Virus record (IMG/VR): IMGVR_UViG_3300027675_000009
Location: 1 to 46,968 of that record
Origin: a virus
Strand: one strand, 5' to 3'
DNA length: 46,968 nt
Position numbers and translations under genes: made by a program. Shown one piece after another: positions 33,411 through 41,486 of this stretch. Numbering within the stretch: position 1 is the first letter of the stretch; each line of letters starts with the position of its first letter. The notes beneath the pieces were generated by a model. The model was not told the origin of the DNA and did not search any database. It saw only the letters and a program-made list of their open reading frames with translations.

Positions 33411-34450
33411 ATATTGAAATACGACTAGCTACTAAAGAAGACGATGACCTAATCTGGATAGATCATACTAAAGGCTCTGCAATTAATACCTGTCCTATGT
33501 GGGGAATGGTTCGATACGTTGAGGGTAAAACACCTACCGCTGAGGGTCGTAACTTAGCATTAGAAGCGGGGTCGCTCTGCCATGAAGTATTTGCCGCCGC
33601 AAGATACGCTAGTTTATTTAATGAAGGCGTCGGAGAGTTTGCAATTAACAAGGCAAAAGCACACTTTAGCCCAGATCGATTTCATACAATGTACGAGGCT
33701 TATAGAACTGCTGACACCCTTACCGAAGGGATCACGAACTTTTCTCTTGAAGCTATACATACCAGCGGATACTACGATGATCCAAGAGATAAACGTAGAA
33801 CTATCCAAAATATCGAGGATGCTTGTAGATATTATCTTCAGCATTATAACTTTGAAGCATGGACGCCTTACGTGGACCAAGCGGCTGGATTTATCGGCAT
33901 CGAAGTACCAATCGATCTCGTCATTCGATATGATGGTGGATCTTTTAAGTTCGTGGGAAAAATCGACGCGATCATTGATAATAAGTCAACAGGAGACATC
34001 GAAGTCCACGAAAATAAGACCGGCAGTCGTATTAATGACTCCTGGGCAATGTCCTTCCACATGTCTCACCAAGTTACGGGTTATATCGTCGCGAGTAAAC
34101 TTATACTACCATCCCGTGAACGGAGAGATATCACTTCCTGTGTCATGCATGGATTGCAAATCCCACTTCCTCGTAACGTGGAGATTGGGGGAGTTGTTGC
34201 GGAGCGAGTTACTAGAACCGATGAAAACATCGAACGATGGTTTAAATGGCTCATAGATGTACACAATACTATTATACGATATAAGGATGATATATATAAT
34301 AGTCCTATGTACACACATAGCTGTAATCGCTACTTCATGCCATGTATGTTGATCCCGTTCTGTGTTAGTAGTAAAGACGATCAAGAGATCATGCTTGAGA
34401 AAGAGTTCCGACTTGAAATGTGGAATCCTTTAAGTCAGGAGGTAGCATGA
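33407..34450 (+). CDS. Cas4/RecB-like PD-(D/E)XK nuclease (347 aa)
   Basis: Motifs in order: AGSLCHEVFAAARYA (motif I His), KFVGKIDAIIDNK (catalytic Asp), IEVHENKTGS (E-x-K) and HQVTGYIVASKLI (Q-x3-Y). An early Cys near residue 29 and a late C-x6-C-x5-C set (HSCNRYFMPCMLIPFC) are placed as in the iron-sulphur cluster of Cas4/AddB nucleases. Such phage enzymes are 5'-to-3' exonucleases for recombination and end processing, and work with the Sak4-like ATPase encoded three genes later. Confidence 0.87.
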   Translation: MNIEIRLATKEDDDLIWIDHTKGSAINTCPMWGMVRYVEGKTPTAEGRNLALEAGSLCHEVFAAARYASLFNEGVGEFAINKAKAHFSPDRFHTMYEAYRTADTLTEGITNFSLEAIHTSGYYDDPRDKRRTIQNIEDACRYYLQHYNFEAWTPYVDQAAGFIGIEVPIDLVIRYDGGSFKFVGKIDAIIDNKSTGDIEVHENKTGSRINDSWAMSFHMSHQVTGYIVASKLILPSRERRDITSCVMHGLQIPLPRNVEIGGVVAERVTRTDENIERWFKWLIDVHNTIIRYKDDIYNSPMYTHSCNRYFMPCMLIPFCVSSKDDQEIMLEKEFRLEMWNPLSQEVA

Positions 34451-34659
34451 CTGAAGACACGAATGATGATGTAATAATGGCCGGTGTACAGATTGGTACC
34501 GCTGTGCCTAGTGATAAGTCGAAGCCAATACATGTTGCGTTAAAAGTGCGTGAGTCGGAGATATACATAAGTGCAGAAGACGCTAGAGATATCGCTAACT
34601 CTATAATAGAGTGTGCTAACTACGTAGACAGATTAAATGGACAGGAGAAGATGCAATGA
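34447..34659 (+). CDS. Hypothetical acidic protein (70 aa)
   Basis: ATG 34447 lies behind AGGAGG and overlaps the nuclease stop (ATGA). An acidic start (TEDTNDD) leads to short strands (HVALKVRESEIYISAE) and a helix (EDARDIANSIIECANYV). It reads like a compact alpha/beta accessory protein; no family recognised. Confidence 0.6.
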   Translation: MTEDTNDDVIMAGVQIGTAVPSDKSKPIHVALKVRESEIYISAEDARDIANSIIECANYVDRLNGQEKMQ

Positions 34660-35006
34660 TTAGCAAAGAACAGCGTATGTACAAAGAACAGCGTATGTAC
34701 GATGCAATGAGCAAGCTCGAAGACGCTCTTATTGACGCATTAACGCAGATACGTGATCGTGTTGCTGAACTCGACGATCCTCCGAGCTACTTCGATCTAG
34801 AGATCAGTGCGAATGGTCGTACACTAGACGGAGAGTTGGAAGTGGCGTTTAAGTTTGACAGCGGTAGCTACGAGAAGTCCACAAAAGGTGGCAATCTCGC
34901 CTCTACCTTCGATGAATATATGCGTCGATATGGTTGGCAGAAACGTAATGCCCCACTCTGTCTTCCTAAAGTGAAGGTCGATGACGGAGAGGAGATCGCA
35001 TTCTAA
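34656..35006 (+). CDS. Hypothetical protein with duplicated start region (116 aa)
   Basis: The N-terminus contains KEQRMY twice, encoded by an exact tandem 18-bp repeat (34665-34700). A GATGCAATGA box stands both before the first ATG (34656) and before an in-frame ATG at 34707, which would give a 99-aa product. The rest is a helix (AMSKLEDALIDALTQIRDRV) and a beta-type region (FDLEISANGRTLDGELEVAF). Function unknown; it abuts the Sak4-like gene by a TAATG overlap. Confidence 0.6.
   Translation: MISKEQRMYKEQRMYDAMSKLEDALIDALTQIRDRVAELDDPPSYFDLEISANGRTLDGELEVAFKFDSGSYEKSTKGGNLASTFDEYMRRYGWQKRNAPLCLPKVKVDDGEEIAF
34665..34700. repeat. Exact tandem 18-bp repeat in a start region
   Basis: AAAGAACAGCGTATGTAC occurs twice without spacer. 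Flanking GATGCAATGA boxes (34650 and 34701) make the whole start region look duplicated. Confidence 0.9.
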
Positions 35007-35863
35007 TGGAAGAACCGATCACCATTAAAGGAGTGCAGATAGGTCGCGCTAGTAATGCTAGTAATAGAATGACCTCACTAATATGGGGTCCATCTGGTGG
35101 CGGTAAAACCACACTCGCGTGTACTGCCCCCGGTCGTAAGCTTATCATTAACTTCGATCCTGACGGACCTAGTAGTGTAGCTCATAGGGATGATGTTGAT
35201 GTTCTCGATTACTCCGCTTCCACGTACGGAATTACGGAAACGTTTAAGAGCGAAACTGCACCGCTTGGTCTTACTAAGGAAGTTCTTGAGCGGTATGATA
35301 GCTTTATTGTTGATAGCATTAGTAATGCTAGTGATAAGTCCCTTGATGCTGGCGTTGCTAGTTCACTAGTTAAGGGTAGTCACATGGAACGACCCGCTCC
35401 GGGTAGTTACCAATTCCGAAACCGTCTCACACTTAAATTGGTGAAAAATGTCCTCAGACTCACTGGGCAATATTCTAAACACTGTATTTTCATCGGACAT
35501 GAAGATAGTCCAACTACGTCTGACGAAGGTACAGTTCTTTTCGTTTCTATTGCTCTTGGCGGTTCTCTCCCCGATAGCGTACCGATCGATTTTAGTGAAG
35601 TATGGGGAGTCTATGAAGTTGGAGGAAAAGGACGACACATTGCTATTCGACCTTGCCGAAGTCGAAAACCTATGAAGACTCGTATGTTTGTCACATCTAA
35701 AGAACCCGAGTTTGCTTATACATATAACGCTGATACAAATGAAGGTGACGGCATCGAAACTTGGTGGCGTATGTGGAATTTCAATGACAAACACAAAATC
35801 CCCTTACCGGGTAGTGATGATTATAGGCGACTAAAGAGTGGGATGGAGGGTAAAAATGGCTAA
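35006..35863 (+). CDS. Sak4-like RecA-fold ATPase (285 aa)
   Basis: Walker A is IWGPSGGGKTTLACTAPG (residues ~27-44) and Walker B YDSFIVDSISNASDK, with the sensor-type HCIFIGHED strand. Length, the lone RecA core and the neighbourhood (exonuclease before, SSB-like protein after) fit the Sak4 group of phage single-strand annealing/recombination ATPases. It may load strands exposed by the upstream nuclease. TAATG coupling to the gene before and an overlap with the gene after. Confidence 0.82.
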   Translation: MEEPITIKGVQIGRASNASNRMTSLIWGPSGGGKTTLACTAPGRKLIINFDPDGPSSVAHRDDVDVLDYSASTYGITETFKSETAPLGLTKEVLERYDSFIVDSISNASDKSLDAGVASSLVKGSHMERPAPGSYQFRNRLTLKLVKNVLRLTGQYSKHCIFIGHEDSPTTSDEGTVLFVSIALGGSLPDSVPIDFSEVWGVYEVGGKGRHIAIRPCRSRKPMKTRMFVTSKEPEFAYTYNADTNEGDGIETWWRMWNFNDKHKIPLPGSDDYRRLKSGMEGKNG

Positions 35864-36440
35864 AAAGAAGGACAAAATACCACCACAAGATATTGAGCAT
35901 AAAAGTGGAATTGTGCATATTAGTAGTGGATTGACAACTGAAAATAGTGAGCAGACTATTAACAAGTCACTAACAAAAGGACAGACACAAATGGATAAGG
36001 CACACGTTAATCTCGATAACGACGAACTCGGCTCTATCATTGAGTTCACTGACTCGATTGATGATGCTGAGGCACCGTTGCCGTTGCCCGAAGGCACTTA
36101 CGAAGCTGAGATTAAGGCTGTTGAAGCTAAGATGTCTTCTAACAATAAGCGGTATGCTGCTGTCTCCTTCTACATTCCCGCTGATACCTTCCCCGCCGAT
36201 TATCCCCTCGAAGAAGCTCCTGACGGACTCGTTCTTATCTTCCGTAAGCTAAGCCTTGAGAATAACAAGATGTCGAAGTTCAATTTGAAACGCTTCATTC
36301 AGAATATTGGTGCCCCTCCCGTGGGCCGTAGTCTCGATCTCACTCAGTGGGTCGGTCTGAGAGCTAAGATCGTCGTCAAACACGATACATGGGAAGGCAC
36401 AACCCGCCCGTCTATTGACAAGGTGATTGCCTCTGCTTAA
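35856..36440 (+). CDS. DUF669-like single-strand DNA-binding/recombination protein (194 aa)
   Basis: ATG 35856 (MAKKKDK) follows GGAGGG and overlaps the Sak4-like stop; a shorter start at ATG 35991 (MDKAHVNLD, behind AAAGGA) is equally possible, and the first 45 residues are low-complexity. The core LPEGTYEAEIKAVEAKMS followed by Phe/Tyr-rich strands and NKMSKFNLKRFIQNIG is the plan of DUF669-type proteins, which are thought to be phage SSB-like partners. Highly acidic middle segment. Confidence 0.72.
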   Translation: MAKKKDKIPPQDIEHKSGIVHISSGLTTENSEQTINKSLTKGQTQMDKAHVNLDNDELGSIIEFTDSIDDAEAPLPLPEGTYEAEIKAVEAKMSSNNKRYAAVSFYIPADTFPADYPLEEAPDGLVLIFRKLSLENNKMSKFNLKRFIQNIGAPPVGRSLDLTQWVGLRAKIVVKHDTWEGTTRPSIDKVIASA

Positions 36441-36496
36441 GATTAACCGTTCTCTCACGAGAGAGTTACATGTCAAAACAATCTAGGAGTACTAAA

Positions 36497-36706
36497 ATGG
36501 CTGATGTTAAAAAGACGCGTAAGTCATCCGGCCCGCGTCAGATGAAGCCCACCTACCTTGTGTTTAAGGGTGAGAACATCGAAATCCTCGCTGTGTCTAA
36601 AGATGCATTTGAAATCCTTAAGCTCGCGCAGGGTGATGACAGCGTTAAGTACGTTGACGTTTCCCCGTGGATGCGTAAGAAGCCCAAGCTTAGCGTAGCC
36701 GCATAG
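36497..36706 (+). CDS. Hypothetical small basic protein (69 aa)
   Basis: ATG 36497 (MADVKKTRK) has AGGAG at good distance; ATG 36470 is also open but less well placed. Basic start (KKTRKSSGPRQMK), short strands (YLVFKGENIEILAV) and a basic end (WMRKKPKL). Possibly nucleic-acid binding. It is followed by a long structured intergenic region. Confidence 0.6.
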   Translation: MADVKKTRKSSGPRQMKPTYLVFKGENIEILAVSKDAFEILKLAQGDDSVKYVDVSPWMRKKPKLSVAA

Positions 36707-36849
36707 AGTGTGACTTCTCTTAGTACCGTTCCAAACGTGAACAGAGTAGGCACTCTATAAGCCCATACACTAAGGTGTAGTGGGTTAGGGGAGAGGACGA
36801 TAACCGTTCAACCCGGTTGTTCTCTCCCCGCTCTCTTATATCATATAAG
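36703..36849 (+). ncRNA. Structured intergenic RNA before the helicase
   Basis: Three stems are nested or sequential: ATAGAGTG (36703-36710) with CACTCTAT (36751-36758); CCCATACAC with GTGTAGTGGG (about 36763-36785, one bulge); GGGGAGAG (36788-36795) with CTCTCCCC (36832-36839), with an inner AACC/GGTT stem. A TTATATCATATAAG palindrome follows. No T-tract after the last stem. A riboregulator, processing site or untranslated leader is possible. Confidence 0.55.
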
Positions 36850-36865
36850 CAAAAGAGGTGAAGCA

Positions 36866-38242
36866 ATGACAGCCATTCCCGCAGTGGATGGCTTGGAATT
36901 GGAATTTGATGATAAGCAGAAACAAGCAATTGAGATTTGCATCAACCCAAAGAACCGAATTGCGTCCGTTACAGGAAGTGCTGGTACCGGCAAGACTACG
37001 ATTATTAAGCGTGTCGCGGAAATCTTTAAGGAAAGCGGTCAATCAGTTATATGCTGTGCGCCAACAGGAAAAGCTGCTAGACGCATACGTGAAGCTACCG
37101 GCCTTAACGCCATTACCATTCACAAGTTACTTGAATTTCCTAAACCTCACGAGAGAGATGAGAAGACGGGACAAGCCTTAAAACAAGGCACACCTAAACG
37201 TAGACAATTCCTCCCTATTGATTATCAAGTTGTTCTTTGTGATGAATATGCGATGGTTAACCACGAGTTAAACCGTCAGCTTATAGATGCCCTTCCAAAT
37301 GGTGGTTTACTTCGCTGTTTTGGCGATATCAACCAACTCCCCCCAATCGAACAGTATAAGATTAAGGCAAATGGCTTCGAACATACCCCGTTCGAGAACC
37401 ACCTTAAACAGTTCCCATCTGTAATCTTAGATCGCGTCTATAGACAAGGCGAAGGTAGTGGCATCTTCCAAAACGCCTTCGGTATTGTAAAAGGTAGATT
37501 ACCTAGTAATCGTGATGACTTTAGATTACAGTTTACTAGTATGCCTACTACTATGATTGAGGAATTTGCTTATAGACGCGCTGATAAGTATAAGACGATA
37601 TACAATCAGATAATAGTGACTGGTAATAAGGGATGGATCGGTACCTACGAACTCAATGTCCGTCTACAATGCGTCCTTAATCCTGATCCTGATAAAGCAT
37701 TCGACCCACCTAGACATAAGTGGCACACTGATAAACCAATCACATTAGGTATAGGAGATAAGGTAGTCTGTACCGAGAACACATATGATACACGAGATTA
37801 CTTTGAACGCTACTCTTCATTTGACGAAGAAGGTAAGCCCGAAGATTGGTCATATATCGATCCTCCTGATACTTGCGTCATGCTCAACGGAGAAATCGGA
37901 ATTGTCACAGATATACGTAGCAACGCGAATGAAGTGGAAAGTGCTACCATTGACTTCGGCGATCGTCATGTCACCATACCGTATATGATCCATGAGAAAA
38001 ATCCCCACAACGGTAGTATATTTCAAATGTCCCATCTACGTAGTATAGACTTAGGATACGTCCTTACTACGCATAAGTGTCAAGGAAGTGAGTTTGAGGA
38101 AATTGTATACATATTAAATAAGTCGAGTAAATGGACACAATCACGTAAGAACTTATACACGGCCGTAACTCGCGCTAGACGTATGGTCACGGTCATCACC
38201 GATAGCACTAGTCTCACATATAGTATGGGGAAGAATGTATGA
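36866..38242 (+). CDS. SF1 DNA helicase, RecD/Dda-like (458 aa)
   Basis: SF1 motifs are seen in order: GSAGTGKTT (motif I, residues ~37-45), CCAPTGKAARRI (Ia), TIHKLL, VLCDEYAMVN (II), CFGDINQLPPI (III), LDRVYRQGEGSG (IV), a C-terminal KCQGSEFEEIVYIL (V) and YTAVTRARRMVTVI (VI). This is the RecD2/Dda group of 5'-to-3' helicases, here likely the replication or recombination helicase. GAGGTG lies before ATG 36866. It overlaps the next gene by four bases. Confidence 0.93.
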   Translation: MTAIPAVDGLELEFDDKQKQAIEICINPKNRIASVTGSAGTGKTTIIKRVAEIFKESGQSVICCAPTGKAARRIREATGLNAITIHKLLEFPKPHERDEKTGQALKQGTPKRRQFLPIDYQVVLCDEYAMVNHELNRQLIDALPNGGLLRCFGDINQLPPIEQYKIKANGFEHTPFENHLKQFPSVILDRVYRQGEGSGIFQNAFGIVKGRLPSNRDDFRLQFTSMPTTMIEEFAYRRADKYKTIYNQIIVTGNKGWIGTYELNVRLQCVLNPDPDKAFDPPRHKWHTDKPITLGIGDKVVCTENTYDTRDYFERYSSFDEEGKPEDWSYIDPPDTCVMLNGEIGIVTDIRSNANEVESATIDFGDRHVTIPYMIHEKNPHNGSIFQMSHLRSIDLGYVLTTHKCQGSEFEEIVYILNKSSKWTQSRKNLYTAVTRARRMVTVITDSTSLTYSMGKNV

Positions 38243-38463
38243 TTAGCAGAGATAAGGGCACCGTAGTATTTAACTGCGATAATTGTAGCGAACACTTCAC
38301 AATAGATAGCGACGACTTCTACGACACACTCAATGCACTTAAGAAGACGAAGTGGCAATTCCAAAAGGAAAAAGACGGCGGCTGGTCACATTACTGCCCA
38401 ACCTGCGTGGAGAAAGATGATGAACTCAAAGTATCTGATAGTCATACTAAACGGACCAAGTAA
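38239..38463 (+). CDS. Small zinc-finger protein (74 aa)
   Basis: ATGA overlap with the helicase. CDNCSEHF (residues ~14-21) and CPTCVEKD (~53-60) are paired Cys knuckles; acidic middle (DSDDFYDTLN) and basic end. It overlaps the start of the kinase gene by 47 bp. Possible helicase or polymerase accessory, not shown. Confidence 0.7.
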   Translation: MISRDKGTVVFNCDNCSEHFTIDSDDFYDTLNALKKTKWQFQKEKDGGWSHYCPTCVEKDDELKVSDSHTKRTK

Positions 38464-39094
38464 GGTAGGTAAGACAACGATTGCTGATAAATTATGCGGA
38501 ACAATGAGCCATCCGTATGGTATACTTAACGGTAGACACTTCATATGCTGGCACATGAAAATGATTGAGCCCGTCCGCGACGCAGTTATGGCTATGTTCT
38601 CTCTCGATCCTTATACATTTGAAGATAAGAAAGACGTACCGATACTTATAAATGACATGACACCTAGACATGCGGTTATAGCGGCCGATATATGCATTCG
38701 GCGCGCATTAGGCGCGGGATATCTAGGTGAGATACTAAGCGTGGAGATACGACAATCACTACATAAGTCTACCTCGTTCTTACATGACAATCCGTGGAAC
38801 ATCTTTATCGTTGATGCTGGTGTGAAGGCTGAAGTAGATGTACTTCGACACAACTTCACTAAACACGTAAAAGTCTTACACGTATATAGAGATGGCTTAG
38901 ACTTCAACGATAGCAGACATTACATTGAACCGGCCGAAGCAGTTGTGGAAAACGCTATCGGTCAGCTAAATGCGACCGTCGATAAGATCCTACTATTTAT
39001 TAACGGCTGGATGGAGGGACTAAGTGATCAAGGGGATAACAGAATTACAACAGGAGTTCCTGAAACGAGCGAGATCGATCAACCTCAAAGTTGA
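38417..39094 (+). CDS. Deoxynucleotide monophosphate kinase-like protein (225 aa)
   Basis: The true start is ATG 38417 or the adjacent 38420, behind GGAG; the open frame back to 38333 overlaps the zinc-finger gene and looks false. A P-loop near the start (VILNGPSKVGKTTIADKL) and the kinase-type layout fit dNMP kinases of the T4 gp1 kind, which raise dNTP supply, in keeping with the adjacent polymerase and MazG genes. The fold is clear, the substrate inferred. It overlaps the polymerase start by 71 bp. Confidence 0.75.
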   Translation: MMNSKYLIVILNGPSKVGKTTIADKLCGTMSHPYGILNGRHFICWHMKMIEPVRDAVMAMFSLDPYTFEDKKDVPILINDMTPRHAVIAADICIRRALGAGYLGEILSVEIRQSLHKSTSFLHDNPWNIFIVDAGVKAEVDVLRHNFTKHVKVLHVYRDGLDFNDSRHYIEPAEAVVENAIGQLNATVDKILLFINGWMEGLSDQGDNRITTGVPETSEIDQPQS

Positions 39095-41486
39095 CTGCGG
39101 TAGTGATGGTACATTTAATAGTGAAGTTGCGATAGTAGCTGAAGCTCCCGGCCCTCGTGAAATTCAACTTAGAACACCCCTCGTCGGTGGTAGTGGTTCA
39201 TTCTTATGGTCTGCACTTAAGAAGCACGGCCTCCACCGATCACAGTTCTATATAACGAATGTGGTTAAGAGACAGCTAGCCTTCGGAGGTCTAGATGCTA
39301 ATAAGGTCCAACTGCCGAAAGTTGAATATGACCACTGGGTCGGATTACTTAAATGGGAATTGGCATGTCTACCAAACTTGCGCTATGTGCTGCTTCTCGG
39401 AAACTTTGCCCTCGACGCTCTCTGTAATCGTAAAGGAATTACCAAATGGCGCGGGTCTGTTCTCGATTTTGAAATGTTCTCACTCGCTGAGTCTCAGCCG
39501 CGCACCTACAAAGCAGTCGTAGCAAACAATCCCGCCGCGGTTATACGAGAACCAAAGACTGAGATTGCATTTATAATGGATGTTGCTAAACTTCCCAAAG
39601 TTATGTCGGGTAAATGGAACCCATACGTAATAGAAGGGACAGTGTTAGATGACTACAAATCAGCAATCGAAAGGATCGAATACTTCACACATACTCCTAA
39701 GCCAATCAGCTTTGATATCGAAACGGGAGGTGGGGAAACAGCCTGTATTGGGTTGGCCGATCATAAGCATATTGGGTTTTGTATTCCATTTAGAAACATT
39801 CGAGGTGAGGATTACTTTTCTATCGAGGAAGAAGCTGACATTAGAATGCGGTTGCAACGAATGTTTGCAAAGCCAGATCGAAAGTTCGTCGCACAAAATG
39901 CGAACTTCGACATGTATTGGCTCTGGCTTAAAGATAAAATCAGAGTTCATGCGGCGTGGTTTGACACCATGTTGGCGCACCACTGCTTATATCCCAGTAT
40001 CCCCCACGATCTTGGATTTCTTTGTACACAGTATACAACGCATCCGTATTATAAAGATGAAAGAGCAGAGTGGAAAGATAAGGGTGATATTGACCTTTTC
40101 TGGCAGTACAATATTAAGGATGTTTGCATTACACTTGCAGTACAAGAACGACTCGTAGAGGAACTACGTAAGCAGAATATGTCTGACTTCTTCTTTACAC
40201 ATATAATGAAACTCCAACCTCACTTAGTACTGATGACAGCAGGAGGAGTACTCATTGATGAAGACGAAAAAGAGTTCTTCAGGCAGGACGTACAAGAAAA
40301 GGTCGCCGGACTCCTATCTCAATTCCATCAAGCTGTTATTACTGCAACTGGAGATGACACGTTCCGCCCTAACCCAAACAGTGTCAAGGATCGAAGCGAA
40401 CTTTACTTCCAGCGACTTAAGCTTGTCGGAAGAGGCACTTCAACAGATGTTTCTAATAGAGAACGAATGCGAAGTCACGCTCGTACGCCTGATGCTGCAA
40501 AAGAAGTCCTTAACCTCCACGATCAATGGGCTAAGGAATTTAAATTCTTATCTACGTATGCGGAGAGTGAGATTGATGATGATGGAAGGATGCGATGCGA
40601 GTGGCGTCAAACTGGTACGCAAGCTGCTCCCGGCCGACTAAGCAGTGGACAAACACTAATCGGCACGGGAGCCAACTTACAAAATCAACCTACAAAGGCA
40701 AGGAGAATGTTCATAGCAGATGAAGGTTACGTGTTCATTTACTTTGACTTATCTCAAGCCGAAGCTAGATACGTAGCGTGGGAAGCTGGAATTGAAAAGT
40801 GGAAAGCTCAATTCGAACAAGCAAGATTAGATGGAAGCTACGACTGTCACCGTGCTCTCGCCAGTGAGATGTTCAACGTGGCGTACACAGATGTCCCCAC
40901 CACTGATGAAGATGCAAGTGGGAATAAAACGATCAGATTTATTGCGAAGCGATGCAGGCACGGGCTTAACTACAGGATGGCTCCTGACAAGCTTGCCGAG
41001 ACTACGGGCCTCCCGTTGCATAGAGCCCATGAGAGCTACGTTCTGTACCATCGCCTTACACCTGAGTTGCGTAAGTGGTGGGCAACGCTTGAAAACGAGG
41101 CCCGTTCCACTCGGATGCTGTACAACGCTTTCGGTCGTCGCCTGTACATCATGGAGCGTCTTACACCAGAAGCATTAGAAAGTATAGTAGCCTTCAAACC
41201 GCAGAGTACGATTGGAGATAAGGTGTCGCGTGTCATCTACCAGTGTCATGAAGATGATAAATGGGACATGAAGAAAGAAAGGATATGTCTCAACGTCCAC
41301 GATGCTTTAGTCGGACTTGCTACTATAGATAGAGCTAAGTCGTGCCTCGCTATTATGAAGAAGTACGCAGAAGAGCCAATCTTTATTCGTGGTGAGCCTA
41401 TGATAGTGCCTGCTGATCTAGCAATGTCTTACGCAGATGAAAAAGGAAAACATCGATGGTCGAACCTGAAGAAGCTGAAGCTATGA
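39024..41486 (+). CDS. Family A DNA polymerase with N-terminal uracil-glycosylase-like domain (820 aa)
   Basis: GTG 39024 follows GGAGG. Residues ~25-190 resemble UDG superfamily (family 4/5): AEAPGPREIQLRTPLVG, FYITNVVKRQL, YVLLLGNFA, and VVANNPAAVIREP, where Asn169-Pro replaces the usual His-Pro; only C25 and C115 of the iron-sulphur cysteines are in place. The proofreading exonuclease follows: D231-x-E233, NANFD296, Y362-x3-D366. Polymerase motif A has D575 (FDLSQAEAR), motif B R638 and K642 with H646 at the ddNTP-selectivity position and R651 after Y650, motif C VHDAL (H759-D760). It is the replicative polymerase. The end overlaps the MazG gene (ATGA). Confidence 0.93.
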   Translation: MIKGITELQQEFLKRARSINLKVDCGSDGTFNSEVAIVAEAPGPREIQLRTPLVGGSGSFLWSALKKHGLHRSQFYITNVVKRQLAFGGLDANKVQLPKVEYDHWVGLLKWELACLPNLRYVLLLGNFALDALCNRKGITKWRGSVLDFEMFSLAESQPRTYKAVVANNPAAVIREPKTEIAFIMDVAKLPKVMSGKWNPYVIEGTVLDDYKSAIERIEYFTHTPKPISFDIETGGGETACIGLADHKHIGFCIPFRNIRGEDYFSIEEEADIRMRLQRMFAKPDRKFVAQNANFDMYWLWLKDKIRVHAAWFDTMLAHHCLYPSIPHDLGFLCTQYTTHPYYKDERAEWKDKGDIDLFWQYNIKDVCITLAVQERLVEELRKQNMSDFFFTHIMKLQPHLVLMTAGGVLIDEDEKEFFRQDVQEKVAGLLSQFHQAVITATGDDTFRPNPNSVKDRSELYFQRLKLVGRGTSTDVSNRERMRSHARTPDAAKEVLNLHDQWAKEFKFLSTYAESEIDDDGRMRCEWRQTGTQAAPGRLSSGQTLIGTGANLQNQPTKARRMFIADEGYVFIYFDLSQAEARYVAWEAGIEKWKAQFEQARLDGSYDCHRALASEMFNVAYTDVPTTDEDASGNKTIRFIAKRCRHGLNYRMAPDKLAETTGLPLHRAHESYVLYHRLTPELRKWWATLENEARSTRMLYNAFGRRLYIMERLTPEALESIVAFKPQSTIGDKVSRVIYQCHEDDKWDMKKERICLNVHDALVGLATIDRAKSCLAIMKKYAEEPIFIRGEPMIVPADLAMSYADEKGKHRWSNLKKLKL

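Noticed and set aside
35716-35727. TTATACATATAA inside the Sak4-like gene as a control site
   Set aside because: It lies in coding sequence far from any start and may be chance; counted but not listed as a site.
36725-36845. tRNA-like segment (GTTC...GAAC, GTTCAA loops)
   Set aside because: No acceptor stem, anticodon arm or CCA; the bases are better explained by the three stems listed.
38333-38416. N-terminal extension of the kinase
   Set aside because: Overlaps the zinc-finger gene, has no ribosome site, and family members start just before the P-loop.
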